DNA of 64,000 nucleotides from an uncultured Collinsella sp. (GCA_900538305.1 UPXY01000005.1:19965-83964), one strand, 5' to 3'. Counted from the first letter of the stretch, positions 51,520-60,496 are shown. Notes: generated by a model not told the origin, from the sequence alone. Translations and numbers: made by a program.

Positions 51520-52836
51520 ATGAGCACGGAATCCATGAACAGCGCCAAGGAAAAGGTCGTACTCGCGTACTCCGGCGGCCTCGACACGTCGGTCTGCGTA
51601 AAGTGGCTCCAGGATGAGCTTGGCTACGACGTCATCTGCGTGCTGGGCAACGTCGGCCAGGAGCACGACGGTCTGGAGAAGATCGAGGCGAAGGCCAAGG
51701 CGCTCGGCGTGGTGGCTTGCGAGGTCGTGGACATGCGTGAGGAGTTCGCGAACGAGTACCTCACCTGCGCCATCGCCGCGAACGCCATGTACGAGAACAA
51801 ATACCCGTTGCTCTCCGCCCTCTCGCGCCCGCTCATCTCGAAGCATCTCGTCGACGCCGCGCACAAGTACGGCGCGACGGCGGTGGCGCACGGCTGCACT
51901 GGCAAGGGCAACGATCAGGTGCGTTTCGAGACCTCGATCATGGCGCTCGATCCCACGCTCAAGGTCATCGCGCCCGTGCGCGAATGGGATCTTGGTATGC
52001 GCCCGGACGAGATCGCCTACGCGAAGGCGCACGGCGTGCCGGTGCCGGTGAGCCTCGACAAGCCCTATTCCATCGACGATAACCTCTGGGGTCGCGCCAT
52101 CGAGGCAGGCGTGCTCGAGGATCCGTGGAACGAGCCGCCCGAGGACATCTGGACGATGACTGTGAACCCGCTCGAGGCACCCGACGAGCCCACCTACGTG
52201 GAGCTCGGCTTCGAGGCCGGCGTACCGGTAAGCCTGAATGGCGAAAAGATGGGTCTTGTCGAGCTCGTGGATAAGCTGAACGGTATCGCCGGTGCCGCGG
52301 GCTTCGGCCGCATCGATATGATCGAGAACCGCTACGTGGGCATCAAGAGCCGCGAGTGCTATGAGGTGCCGGCCGGTCTTGCCATCATCCAGGCGCACAA
52401 GGCGCTCGAAGACCTGTGCCTCGAGCGGGACGTGTTGCACTATAAGCTCGGTCTCGAGCAGACGTGGGCGGATCAGGTCTACAACGGCCGTTGGTTCAGC
52501 CCGCTCAAGCTCGCGCTCGATGCTTTCATGGGAGCCACGCAGGCTACGCTCACCGGCGAGATCAAGCTCAAGTTCTATAAGGGCTCGTGCGTGGCCGTTG
52601 GCCGCAAGAGCGCTGCCGCCCTCTACGACCAGCAGCTCGCAACCTACGACAACGACGATGCGTTCGACCAGCAGGCTGCGAAGGGCTTCATCGATATCCA
52701 GGCGCTTTCCATCAAAACCTGGGCGATGAAGCAGGCGCAGCTCGAGCAGGCGCATGCCGTGGCCTTCGGCGGTGCTGCCGCGTTCGATGTGGTCGACGGC
52801 GGTGCGGTTGAGCTTTCCGCTGCGGCGTCGCTGTAG
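51520..52836 (+). CDS. argG: Argininosuccinate synthase
   Basis: 438 residues from the ATG at 51520 (the frame opens at a TTG 15 bases earlier); GAAAGGA precedes it. It joins citrulline and aspartate with ATP. AYSGGLDTSVCVKWL is the ATP-pyrophosphatase loop, followed by AHGCTGKGNDQVRFE, PVREWDL and SIDDNLWGRAIEAG, all typical. The C-terminal tetramer helix reads AFDQQAAKGFIDIQALS. Followed by argH after 76 bases. The long leader suggests arginine-dependent control. Confidence 0.96.
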   Translation: MSTESMNSAKEKVVLAYSGGLDTSVCVKWLQDELGYDVICVLGNVGQEHDGLEKIEAKAKALGVVACEVVDMREEFANEYLTCAIAANAMYENKYPLLSALSRPLISKHLVDAAHKYGATAVAHGCTGKGNDQVRFETSIMALDPTLKVIAPVREWDLGMRPDEIAYAKAHGVPVPVSLDKPYSIDDNLWGRAIEAGVLEDPWNEPPEDIWTMTVNPLEAPDEPTYVELGFEAGVPVSLNGEKMGLVELVDKLNGIAGAAGFGRIDMIENRYVGIKSRECYEVPAGLAIIQAHKALEDLCLERDVLHYKLGLEQTWADQVYNGRWFSPLKLALDAFMGATQATLTGEIKLKFYKGSCVAVGRKSAAALYDQQLATYDNDDAFDQQAAKGFIDIQALSIKTWAMKQAQLEQAHAVAFGGAAAFDVVDGGAVELSAAASL

Positions 52837-52912
52837 CGCCCGGTAAGAGCTCCAAGACGCTCTGAACGGTCAACTTTCAAGAGATTCGCGAGAAAGACGG
52901 GATACAGCATCC

Positions 52913-54337
52913 ATGGCATTGTGGGACGGTAGGTTCGAAGAGGGTGCAGCGCTCTCGACGCAGGCGTTTGGCGCGTCGCTGCCGGTCGATAAGGCGTTGT
53001 ACAAGCAAGATATCGCGGGGTCGCGCGCGCACGCGCGGATGCTCGCCGCGCAGGGGATCATCTCCGAGGAAGACGCCGAAGCCATCTGCGACGGGCTCGA
53101 GAATATCGAGCACGACATCGATGCCGGCAACTTCACGTTCGATATCGCGGATGAGGACATCCACATGGCGATCGAGGCCGAGCTTACGCGGCGTATCGGC
53201 GAGGCCGGTGGTCGCCTGCACACCGGGCGCTCGCGGAACGATCAGGTTGCGACCGACACGCGCCTTGCGGCGAAGGCGCTCACCAAGAGCCTTATGCAGG
53301 CGAACCTTGACCTGCGCGCGGCGCTTCTTCACGCCGCCGATCAAGCGGGCGCGACGGTGCTTCCCGGCATGACGCACCTTCAGCATGCTCAACCGGTGCT
53401 TTTTGCGCATCATCTGCTTGCCTATGTATGGATGCTCACGCGTGACTTCACGCGTCTCTTCACCGCATTCGACGCGGCGGATGCCTCGCCGCTCGGTGCG
53501 GCGGCGCTCGCAGGCACCACGTATCCGCTCGACCGCCAGATGACGGCGCACCGCCTGGGCTTCACGCGCGTGATCGAGAACTCGCTCGACGCCGTGAGCG
53601 ACCGCGATTTCCTGCTCGATCTTGAATACGCATGCAGCGTCATGGCCGTGCATCTCTCGCGGCTTTCGGAAGAGATCGTGCTGTGGTCGAGCCAGGAGTT
53701 CGGCTTTATCACGCTTTCGGATGCGTACTCCACGGGCTCGTCCATCATGCCGCAGAAGAAAAATCCCGATTTCGCCGAACTTATCCGCGGCAAGACGGGG
53801 CGCGTGGTGGGTGACCTCGTGCAGCTGCTTGTGACGATGAAGGGTTTGCCGCTCGCCTATAACAAGGATATGCAGGAGGACAAGGAGGGCGCGCTCGACG
53901 CGGCGCATACGCTCGAGGAGTGCCTTGCCGTTATGGCAGGCATGGTGTCCACCTGGGTCGTCAACGCGGACCGTATGCGCGCATCCATGGAGCGCGGGCA
54001 CCTCGCCGCGACGGATGTGGCCGATTACCTTGCTAAACGTGGCATGCCGTTCCGTGAGGCGCATGCCGTGGTGGGTCATCTGGTGTTGGAGGCGGAAAAA
54101 GCCGGCTGCGATATCTCCGAGCTGCCGCTCGCGACGTTCCGGGCGGCGAGCGAGCTGTTCGACGCGGATATCACCGGGGCGTTCGACCTCGATGCGATCG
54201 TCGCGGCGCGCACAACGGAGGGCGGTACGGCGCCGTCCGCCGTGGCAGACCAGCTTAAGCGCGCGCAGGCACGTTACCTCGTAGACGAGAACGCCGTCGC
54301 GCTGCTCTCTCCCGTTGTCGAAATGGGGCGGAGGTAG
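52913..54337 (+). CDS. argH: Argininosuccinate lyase
   Basis: 474 residues. Splits argininosuccinate to arginine and fumarate. Signatures: GRLHTGRSRNDQVATD near the N-terminus, LPGMTHLQHAQPV, and the catalytic loop GSSIMPQKKNPDFAELIRG with the active Ser. LPLAYNKDMQEDKEG is also conserved. Together with argG it completes arginine synthesis from citrulline; argF is not in the window. Confidence 0.96.
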   Translation: MALWDGRFEEGAALSTQAFGASLPVDKALYKQDIAGSRAHARMLAAQGIISEEDAEAICDGLENIEHDIDAGNFTFDIADEDIHMAIEAELTRRIGEAGGRLHTGRSRNDQVATDTRLAAKALTKSLMQANLDLRAALLHAADQAGATVLPGMTHLQHAQPVLFAHHLLAYVWMLTRDFTRLFTAFDAADASPLGAAALAGTTYPLDRQMTAHRLGFTRVIENSLDAVSDRDFLLDLEYACSVMAVHLSRLSEEIVLWSSQEFGFITLSDAYSTGSSIMPQKKNPDFAELIRGKTGRVVGDLVQLLVTMKGLPLAYNKDMQEDKEGALDAAHTLEECLAVMAGMVSTWVVNADRMRASMERGHLAATDVADYLAKRGMPFREAHAVVGHLVLEAEKAGCDISELPLATFRAASELFDADITGAFDLDAIVAARTTEGGTAPSAVADQLKRAQARYLVDENAVALLSPVVEMGRR

Positions 54338-54397
54338 TCGCTGCCCGGGAATGCGATTAGTGTCCCATCTGCTAGCGTTCTCGTTCCCAAATTGCTT

Positions 54398-54518
54398 CAA
54401 GTGAACAGTTTTTGCCGTATCCCTGAAGTAGCTGAGTGATTTTGCATGATAAAACTGCAGGTACAGCGATCGGGGATATCTGAGCTACTCGGGCACCCTG
54501 CCGAAAACTGTTCACTTG
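54398..54518. repeat. Long inverted repeat after argH
   Basis: CAAGTGAACAGTTTT (54398-54412) pairs perfectly with AAAACTGTTCACTTG (54504-54518); inner AGTAGCT/AGCTACT stretches (near 54427 and 54483) extend the pairing. It lies in the 332-base gap between convergent argH and the CDF transporter gene. No gene in the gap is convincing; a 25-codon frame at 54614-54691 has a ribosome-binding site but overlaps the CDF end. Confidence 0.85.
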
Positions 54519-54669
54519 CGTCGATTTGGGTCTCAAGGGTGACCAGAATGGCTTTCGGAGGGTTGTGCACGCACAATAATCCCGGCTTTTTCATCGCACG
54601 GAGAGGACGAACGATGGTTTGCGCTTTCCATACGATGCAATTATCGCTGGGGGTATCCCGCATTGGCGT

Positions 54670-55848
54670 CTACTGCTCGGAGCTCACGTAGCTTTCGTCG
54701 ATGGTGACTTTGGTGAACGTCTTAGGATAGTGGTCGCGTACGATTTCGTCGATGCGTCGTTTGAGCTGGGTGTCGCTGAGCTCGAGTCCGTGCGGGCGCA
54801 CGCAGTCGAAGATGACGTTCGTGTGCGTGGGACCGGGGACGCAGCGCAGGTCGTGGATGGTGAGTCGCGGGTCGATGATCTTCACCGCCTGGCTGATCCA
54901 GTTGCGCATGTCTGCGACGGTGGGGTCGTCCGTTACGATGGGGTCGTAGTGCAGCGTGACGATGAGTCCATCCTGCGTTTTGAAATCTTGCTCGATGTTG
55001 TCGATGAGGTCGTGGCTCTCCATGGGATCCGCCTCGGCGGCCATCTCTACGTGCGCGCTTGCGAACTGGCGCCCTGGGCCGTAATCGTGCACCATGAGGT
55101 CGTGAGTGCCGAGTACGCCGGGATAGCTCATGATCTTGTCGTGGATATGGCCGACGAGCTCTGCGCTCGGCGCCTGACCGAGGAGCGGGCTGATCGTCTC
55201 GCCCAAGAGCTGCACGCCACTCACGCAGATGAAGAGTCCCACCGCGGCGCCCGCCCAGCCGTCGAGTTCGACGCCCGTCACCTGTGAGATGCAGGCGCAG
55301 ATGAGCACCGCTCCCGTGCTGATGACGTCGTTGCGTGAGTCCACTGCCGTCGCGGCGAGCGTGTCGGAATCGATCCGCCGGCCAAGCGTGCGGTTGAACG
55401 CCGCCATCCACAGCTTCACGAGGATGGAGAGCACGAGCACCGCAACGAGTGCGCCCGAGAACTCCGTGGGCTCGGGTGCGAGGATCTTTTGGATGGACGA
55501 CCAGGTGAGGTTGATGCCGATGGCGAGCACGAGCGCTGCGACCACGAGCCCAGCGAGGTACTCGTAGCGGCCATGCCCATAGGGGTGCTCCGGGTCCGCG
55601 GGGCGGCTCGCCAACTTGAAGCCCAAGAGGCTCACGATGTTCGATGCGGCGTCGGAGAGGTTATTCACCGCGTCTGCCACGATCGAGACCGAACCCGAGA
55701 TGAGGCCGATCGCGCCCTTGCCCAGGCATAGCAGGATGTTGCAGATGATCCCCACGATGCCTGCGAACTGGCCGTAGCGCGTGCGCACGGCGGGATTCGA
55801 GGTATCGGAGGCGTCTTTGACGAAATGTCGCACCAGCCAGTCGGTCAT
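54670..55848 (-). CDS. Cation diffusion facilitator transporter
   Basis: 392 residues from the ATG at 55848 (MTDWLVRHFVKD), with GGAAGGTGG upstream. Six membrane segments: GKGAIGLISGSVSIVADAVNNLSDAASN holds the first pair of metal ligands and AVDSRNDVISTGAVL the second, with HPYGHGRYEYLAG between. The cytoplasmic C-terminal domain (HIHDKIMSYPGVLGTHDLMVHDYGPG) has the ferredoxin-like dimer fold, followed by an extra ~100 residues. Exports divalent metals such as Zn, Fe or Mn; specificity not clear. Confidence 0.9.
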   Translation of the reverse strand: MTDWLVRHFVKDASDTSNPAVRTRYGQFAGIVGIICNILLCLGKGAIGLISGSVSIVADAVNNLSDAASNIVSLLGFKLASRPADPEHPYGHGRYEYLAGLVVAALVLAIGINLTWSSIQKILAPEPTEFSGALVAVLVLSILVKLWMAAFNRTLGRRIDSDTLAATAVDSRNDVISTGAVLICACISQVTGVELDGWAGAAVGLFICVSGVQLLGETISPLLGQAPSAELVGHIHDKIMSYPGVLGTHDLMVHDYGPGRQFASAHVEMAAEADPMESHDLIDNIEQDFKTQDGLIVTLHYDPIVTDDPTVADMRNWISQAVKIIDPRLTIHDLRCVPGPTHTNVIFDCVRPHGLELSDTQLKRRIDEIVRDHYPKTFTKVTIDESYVSSEQ

Positions 55849-56310
55849 CGAGATGCCACCTTCCAAGATGAAGCCGGTGATTCCAAAGCACACATTGTAG
55901 GCCGTTTTCACCTGAATCCCCAGAGAGATTTCACGTGCTCCGTCTGTTCAGTATTACCCCGACGTCGATCTTTTCGCCAGGGCATGAGCCTGAGAGGATG
56001 AAAGCGGCGGAATAGGTCGGCGCGGTGCTCAAGGCGGCGCGCAAGAGGTAGGGCGCTGCTGGGGTTGCGCGTAAGGAGGACGTGCCCGCCGTCTTGCCCC
56101 GCCACAACATGTTGGTCAAGAGTGAATCTCTGAAGTTTTCCCGTACCCCCTGGCTCGTGCTTTCGTAGAACGTGTGGATTTCTGTGAACGGTTCGGAATA
56201 GGGATCTCACATTCTTCGCTGGTAGGAATCGCGCGTCTGCGCAAGCGAATTAGGGCGACAACCAAACGTTAATGTGATTCAGAATCAGCACAATTCTCTG
56301 AGCTGCATAA
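55849..56310. other. Intergenic stretch upstream of the NrdR boxes
   Basis: About 460 bases without a supported gene. It should hold the promoter of the CDF transporter and the upstream part of the nrdD control region. A reverse frame at 55931-56119 has a reasonable composition but no ribosome-binding site, so it is not called. Confidence 0.4.
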
Positions 56311-56357
56311 ACACAATATGTAGTGTTACGAAGAAAAAAATCCACAGAATATGGGAC
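56311..56357 (+). promoter_or_regulatory. Tandem NrdR boxes upstream of nrdD
   Basis: Box 1 ACACAATATGTAGTGT (56311-56326) fits the NrdR consensus closely; box 2 CCACAGAATATGGGAC (56342-56357) is weaker. Centre-to-centre spacing is 31 bases, three helical turns, as in known NrdR operators. NrdR represses reductase genes when dATP is plentiful. The nrdR gene itself is not in the window. Confidence 0.8.
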
Positions 56358-56425
56358 GATTTCTCGCGTACTATGAAACGGCCGAATCATTTTGAAAGAC
56401 GTTCAACAAACGCGAAGGGCACACC

Positions 56426-58648
56426 ATGAAGATCATCAAGCGCAGCGGCGTCGAGGTCGCGTTCGACATCGCGAAGATCGAAAACGCCATCCGGGCGGCG
56501 AACAAGGAAGTAACCGAGGCCGACCGCCTTACCGAGCGCCAGGTGGTCTACGCCGCGCAGAACGTTGCGGAAGCGTGCGAGACGGCTGGGCACACGGTCT
56601 CCGTGGAGGAGATCCAGGATCTCGTGGAAGACGAGCTCATGAAGCTCGATAAGTTCGAGCTTGCGCGCAAGTACATCATCTACCGCTACGTGCAGAGCCT
56701 GAAGCGTCAGAAGAACACCACCGACGATAAGATCCTTTCGCTCATCGAGTGCAACAACGAAGAGGTCAAACAGGAGAATTCCAACAAGAACCCCACGGTG
56801 AACTCCGTGCAGCGCGACTACATGGCAGGTGAGGTGTCGAAGGACCTCACGCAGCGCGTCCTGCTGCCGGCGAACGTGGTCGAGGCGCACAACGAGGGCA
56901 TCATCCACTTCCACGATTCGGACTACTTTGCCCAGCACATGCACAACTGCGACCTTGTGAACCTCGAGGACATGCTGCAGAACGGCACCGTCATCTCGGG
57001 TACCATGATCGAGCGTCCCCACAGCTTCTCGACCGCGTGCAACATCGCTACGCAGATCATCGCGCAGGTGGCGAGCTGCCAGTACGGTGGCCAGTCCATC
57101 TCGCTCACGCACCTCGCGCCGTTCGTCGACGTGAGCCGGCAGAAGATTCGCCGCCAGGTCGAGCGGGAGCTTTCCGAGCTCGGCTTCGAGGCGCCTGCGG
57201 AGAAGGTCTCCGAGGTCGTTGAGGAACGCCTGCGCGACGAGATCCGCCGTGGCGTGCAGACCATCCAGTACCAGGTCGTGACCCTCATGACGACGAACGG
57301 CCAGGCACCGTTCGTGACGGTGTACATGTGCCTGGGTGAGGCGCGCAACGAGGCCGAGAAGCGCGATCTGGCGCTCATCATCGAGGAGACGCTCCGCCAG
57401 CGCTACGAGGGCGTGAAGAACGAGGCGGGCGTGTGGATCACCCCGGCGTTTCCCAAGCTCATCTACGTGCTCGATGAGGACAACGTCTACGAGGGGAGCC
57501 CGTACTTCTACCTTACGCAGCTCGCGGCGAAGTGCACCGCCAAGCGCATGGTGCCGGATTACATCTCTGCGAAGAAGATGCGCGAACTCAAGCTTTCGAA
57601 GGGCGAGAAGCCGGGCGAGGGCGACGTCTACACCTGCATGGGATGCCGCAGCTTCCTCACGCCGGATCGTTCGGGCAACGGCTTCGACAATGTTGCGCGC
57701 GCCAAGAACTATGAACCGGGCAAGCCCAAGTACTACGGCCGCTTCAACCAGGGCGTCGTAACGATCAACCTCGTGGACGTGGCATGCTCTTCAGGGCGCG
57801 ACGAGGCGAGGTTCTGGGAGCTCTTCGACGAGCGCCTCGAGCTCTGCCACAAGGCGCTGCGCTGCCGTCACGAGCGCCTCAAGGGCACGCTCTCCGACGC
57901 CGCGCCGATCCTTTGGCAGTACGGTGCGCTTGCGCGCCTCGACAAGGGCGAGACGATCGACAAGCTGCTCTATGGCGGCTATTCGACCATTTCACTCGGC
58001 TACGCCGGCCTGTATGAGTGCGTGAAGTACATGAAGGGCGTGAGCCACACCGACGCTGCGGGCAAGGATTTCGCGATCGCTGTCATGCAGCGGATGAACG
58101 ATAAGTGCGCCGAGTGGAAGGCCGCCGAGGATATCGACTACTCGCTCTACGGCACGCCGCTCGAATCCACGACGTACAAGTTCGCGAAGTGCCTGCAGCG
58201 CCGCTTCGGCATCATCCCGGGTGTGACGGACAAGGGCTACATCACGAACAGCTACCATGTGCACGTGAGCGAGGAGATCGACGCGTTCGACAAGCTCAAG
58301 TTCGAGAGCGAGTTCCAGGCGCTTTCGCCCGGCGGCGCCATCTCCTACGTCGAGGTGCCCAACATGCAGGATAACCTCAAGGCCGTCATCCGCGTGATGC
58401 AGTACATCTACGAGAACATCATGTACGCGGAGCTCAACACCAAGAGCGACTACTGCCAGGTGTGCGGCTACGACGGCGAGATCCGTATCGTCGAGGACGA
58501 TGGCAAGCTCGTGTGGGAGTGCCCGAACTGCGGCAACCGCGACCAGGAGAAGATGAATGTCGCACGTCGTACCTGCGGATATATCGGGACGCAGTTCTGG
58601 AACCAGGGACGCACGGAGGAGATTCGCGACCGCGTGCTGCATTTGTAG
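56426..58648 (+). CDS. nrdD: Anaerobic (class III) ribonucleoside-triphosphate reductase
   Basis: 740 residues. N-terminal ATP-cone (MKIIKRSGVEVAFDIAKIENAI, residues 1-~90), then the glycyl-radical barrel: IHFHDSDYF, FSTACNIATQIIAQVASCQYGGQS, CMGCRSFLTP, and the C-terminal zinc site CQVCGYDG with CPNCGNRD. The radical Gly is residue 718 in RRTCGYIGTQFW. It makes deoxyribonucleotides without oxygen, with formate as the usual reductant, and fits a strict anaerobe. Its activase nrdG follows. Controlled by the NrdR boxes upstream. Confidence 0.97.
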   Translation: MKIIKRSGVEVAFDIAKIENAIRAANKEVTEADRLTERQVVYAAQNVAEACETAGHTVSVEEIQDLVEDELMKLDKFELARKYIIYRYVQSLKRQKNTTDDKILSLIECNNEEVKQENSNKNPTVNSVQRDYMAGEVSKDLTQRVLLPANVVEAHNEGIIHFHDSDYFAQHMHNCDLVNLEDMLQNGTVISGTMIERPHSFSTACNIATQIIAQVASCQYGGQSISLTHLAPFVDVSRQKIRRQVERELSELGFEAPAEKVSEVVEERLRDEIRRGVQTIQYQVVTLMTTNGQAPFVTVYMCLGEARNEAEKRDLALIIEETLRQRYEGVKNEAGVWITPAFPKLIYVLDEDNVYEGSPYFYLTQLAAKCTAKRMVPDYISAKKMRELKLSKGEKPGEGDVYTCMGCRSFLTPDRSGNGFDNVARAKNYEPGKPKYYGRFNQGVVTINLVDVACSSGRDEARFWELFDERLELCHKALRCRHERLKGTLSDAAPILWQYGALARLDKGETIDKLLYGGYSTISLGYAGLYECVKYMKGVSHTDAAGKDFAIAVMQRMNDKCAEWKAAEDIDYSLYGTPLESTTYKFAKCLQRRFGIIPGVTDKGYITNSYHVHVSEEIDAFDKLKFESEFQALSPGGAISYVEVPNMQDNLKAVIRVMQYIYENIMYAELNTKSDYCQVCGYDGEIRIVEDDGKLVWECPNCGNRDQEKMNVARRTCGYIGTQFWNQGRTEEIRDRVLHL

Positions 58649-58726
58649 CTCCCACCGGGCGGCGCGGCAAGCTGCGAGTGTGGCTCCGTTGCGCTCGTCA
58701 TAGCCACGAGGCCAGATCAGCGCGCT

Positions 58727-58814
58727 GGGGCGGGGCATATGGTCCCGCCCGCAGTTCCGCAGCGAGCGAAGCGGAGCGAGGACTGTTTGAGGACGGGACC
58801 ATATGCCCCGCCCC
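58727..58814 (+). repeat. 21-bp perfect inverted repeat abutting the nrdG ribosome-binding site
   Basis: Arms 58727-58747 (GGGGCGGGGCATATGGTCCC start) and 58794-58814 are perfect complements with a 46-base loop that itself contains CAGT/ACTG and CCGC/GCGG pairs. The right arm ends immediately before GGAGGG, the nrdG ribosome-binding site. Confidence 0.9.
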
Positions 58815-58826
58815 GGAGGGTGAGCG

Positions 58827-59519
58827 ATGAACTACGCAGAGATTAAATACTCCGATATCGCGAACGGCGAGGGTGTGCGCACGTCGCTGTTTGTCTCTGG
58901 GTGCCGGCGCGGGTGCCCAGGTTGCTTCAACTCGGGTGCGTGGAGCTTTGCGGCTGGCGAGGCCTTCACGAGCGAGGTTGAGGACAAGATCATCGCGAGC
59001 CTCGATCATCCATTCTGCGATGGGCTGACCGTGTTGGGCGGCGAGCCCATGGAGCCCGAGAACCAGCGCGGTCTCGTGAGTTTTCTTGAGCGCGTTCGCG
59101 AGCGCTTTCCGCGGTGCGGGGAGAGCGCGTCGGACGCTGAGGGCTCGGCTGCTGCCGCAGGTGCGATGGGCGCCGAGGGGTCGACTGCTTTCGCAGGTGC
59201 GACAGGCGCTAAGGGCTCGCCTATCGCTGCCGCCAAGACCATCTGGTGTTTCACGGGCGATACGCTCGACGAGCTCATGCCGGGCGGGCGACATCACACC
59301 GAGGTGACGGATCGCCTGCTTGCATGCGTGGATATCCTCGTCGATGGCCCTTGGGTGCAGGAGCTCTATGACATCTCGCTGCGGTTCCGCGGGTCGTCGA
59401 ACCAGCGCATCATCGACCTGAACGCTACGCGCGCCGCGGCTGCCGAGCGCGGTTGCTCACTTGCCGACGCCGTCTGTCTATGGCAAGACGAGCAGGTCTA
59501 CACGACCCATGCGATGTAA
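58827..59519 (+). CDS. nrdG: Anaerobic ribonucleotide reductase activating protein (radical SAM), with repeat insertion
   Basis: 230 residues, longer than the usual 155-190. Radical SAM cysteines Cys26, Cys30 and Cys33 in GCRRGCPGC; the SAM-binding TVLGGEPM follows. It generates the glycyl radical on NrdD. Between FPRCGES and TIWCFTGD lies an Ala/Gly-rich insertion of about 35 residues made of a repeated 12-residue unit (EGSAAAAGAMGA, EGSTAFAGATGA, KGSPIAAA), encoded by 36-bp tandem repeats at 59139-59231. The insertion point is between core strands and keeps the frame, so activity is probably retained. Confidence 0.93.
   Translation: MNYAEIKYSDIANGEGVRTSLFVSGCRRGCPGCFNSGAWSFAAGEAFTSEVEDKIIASLDHPFCDGLTVLGGEPMEPENQRGLVSFLERVRERFPRCGESASDAEGSAAAAGAMGAEGSTAFAGATGAKGSPIAAAKTIWCFTGDTLDELMPGGRHHTEVTDRLLACVDILVDGPWVQELYDISLRFRGSSNQRIIDLNATRAAAAERGCSLADAVCLWQDEQVYTTHAM
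59139..59231 (+). repeat. 36-bp tandem repeat inside nrdG
   Basis: Units 59139-59174, 59175-59210 and a partial third from 59211. Each starts (G/A)AGGG(C/G)TCG and encodes 12 residues. In-frame expansion within the radical SAM protein gene. Confidence 0.85.
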
Positions 59520-59540
59520 CACTGGACGGGGCTTCGCTTC

Positions 59541-59616
59541 GTAAACCGTTTACGGACCATATCGACCGTTCACCCTGCTTTAGTAATTTAGGATAACAAT
59601 ATAACAATATCCTGAA
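59541..59616 (+). promoter_or_regulatory. Promoter and operators of the second PTS operon
   Basis: GTAAACCGTTTAC (59541-59553) is a 13-bp palindrome of LacI/Cre-like shape. TTCACC (59569-59574), 17-base spacer, GATAAC (59592-59597) is a possible promoter. AGGATA (59590-59595) and TATCCT (59608-59613) form an inverted repeat, extendable to TTTAGGATA/TATCCTGAA. It overlaps the -10 box and is a candidate site for the GntR regulator encoded at 63180. Confidence 0.55.
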
Positions 59617-59700
59617 TCATGTCATATCCCGCAGTGCAGTTGGGTTTGGCCAGCCTTTCTGCGCCTTGTGGGACACATGTCGGAAGAAGGGGTGATAACC

Positions 59701-60492
59701 ATGATCACATTGTGGCAAGCTGTGCTGATCGCGCTCGTGGCCGTACTAACCGAGCTCGACGGCAACATCTTCGGCGAGAACAAGATGCGCGAGCCCATCG
59801 TAACCGGATTCCTCGTAGGTCTGATCTTGGGAGATGTCACTAAGGGCCTTATGCTCGGTGCCCAGATGCAGCTCATGTGGATGGGTGCGACGGCGATTGG
59901 CCCCACCGCTGGTCTTGACATCGGTACCGGTGGCACCGTGGGCGCTGCCGTTGCCATTGCGACGGGCACCGGTCTGGAGAGCGCCATTATGTTCGGCGTC
60001 CCGGTCTCCGTCATCATGCAGTTCGTGAACACTCTGCTCATGGCGGCATACTCTGGCGTCATGCTCGAGGCCGATAAGGCGATCGAGGATCTCAAGCTCG
60101 CCCGCCTCGGAGCACTTCACTGGCTGTGCGTATTGCTTTCGGCCATTAAAACGTTCGTACTCATCTTTATGCTCATGTACCTCGGTGGTGACCTCATCGA
60201 CACCATCGTGAACGGCCTTCCCGCATGGGTGTCCAACGGTCTGAACGGCATCGCTGCGCTTCTGCCGTGCCTCGGCTTCGCCCTGCTTATGAGCATTATC
60301 ATGGACGGTTCTATGTGGCCGTACTTCATCATCGGCTTCGTCCCTGCTGCGTTCGTGGGCTTCGATATCAACATGGTTGGCATGGCTGCTGTCGCCGTCG
60401 CGATCGCCCTGATCATCTGGCAGCTCCGCAGCGAGCGAGCCGCAGCTACCCCGCAGGTTGCTGCTGCAAGTGACGACGAATGGGAGGACTAG
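59701..60492 (+). CDS. PTS mannose-family subunit IIC
   Basis: 263 residues from the ATG at 59701, preceded by AAGAAGGGGTGA. Polytopic; REPIVTGFLVGLILGDVTKG is the conserved R-P-x-V-x-G...GD segment, then GAQMQLMWMGATAIGPTAGLDIGTGG. Forms the channel with IID. Clearly different in sequence from the IIC at 17298, so the two systems have different substrates. Ends with acidic SDDEWED, as the other IIC does (DDDEEL). Confidence 0.93.
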   Translation: MITLWQAVLIALVAVLTELDGNIFGENKMREPIVTGFLVGLILGDVTKGLMLGAQMQLMWMGATAIGPTAGLDIGTGGTVGAAVAIATGTGLESAIMFGVPVSVIMQFVNTLLMAAYSGVMLEADKAIEDLKLARLGALHWLCVLLSAIKTFVLIFMLMYLGGDLIDTIVNGLPAWVSNGLNGIAALLPCLGFALLMSIIMDGSMWPYFIIGFVPAAFVGFDINMVGMAAVAVAIALIIWQLRSERAAATPQVAAASDDEWED

Positions 60493-60496
60493 CATC

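Noticed and set aside
54614..54691. 25-codon plus-strand gene with GGAGAGG upstream
   Set aside because: It overlaps the end of the CDF gene on the other strand, has no recognisable features and no promoter.
55931..56119. Reverse-strand 62-codon frame between the CDF gene and nrdD
   Set aside because: Plausible composition but no ribosome-binding site, no family and no neighbour in the same orientation at operon distance.
58827..59519. Frameshift in nrdG
   Set aside because: The extra segment is a multiple of three (36-bp units) and both flanks continue in the same frame.
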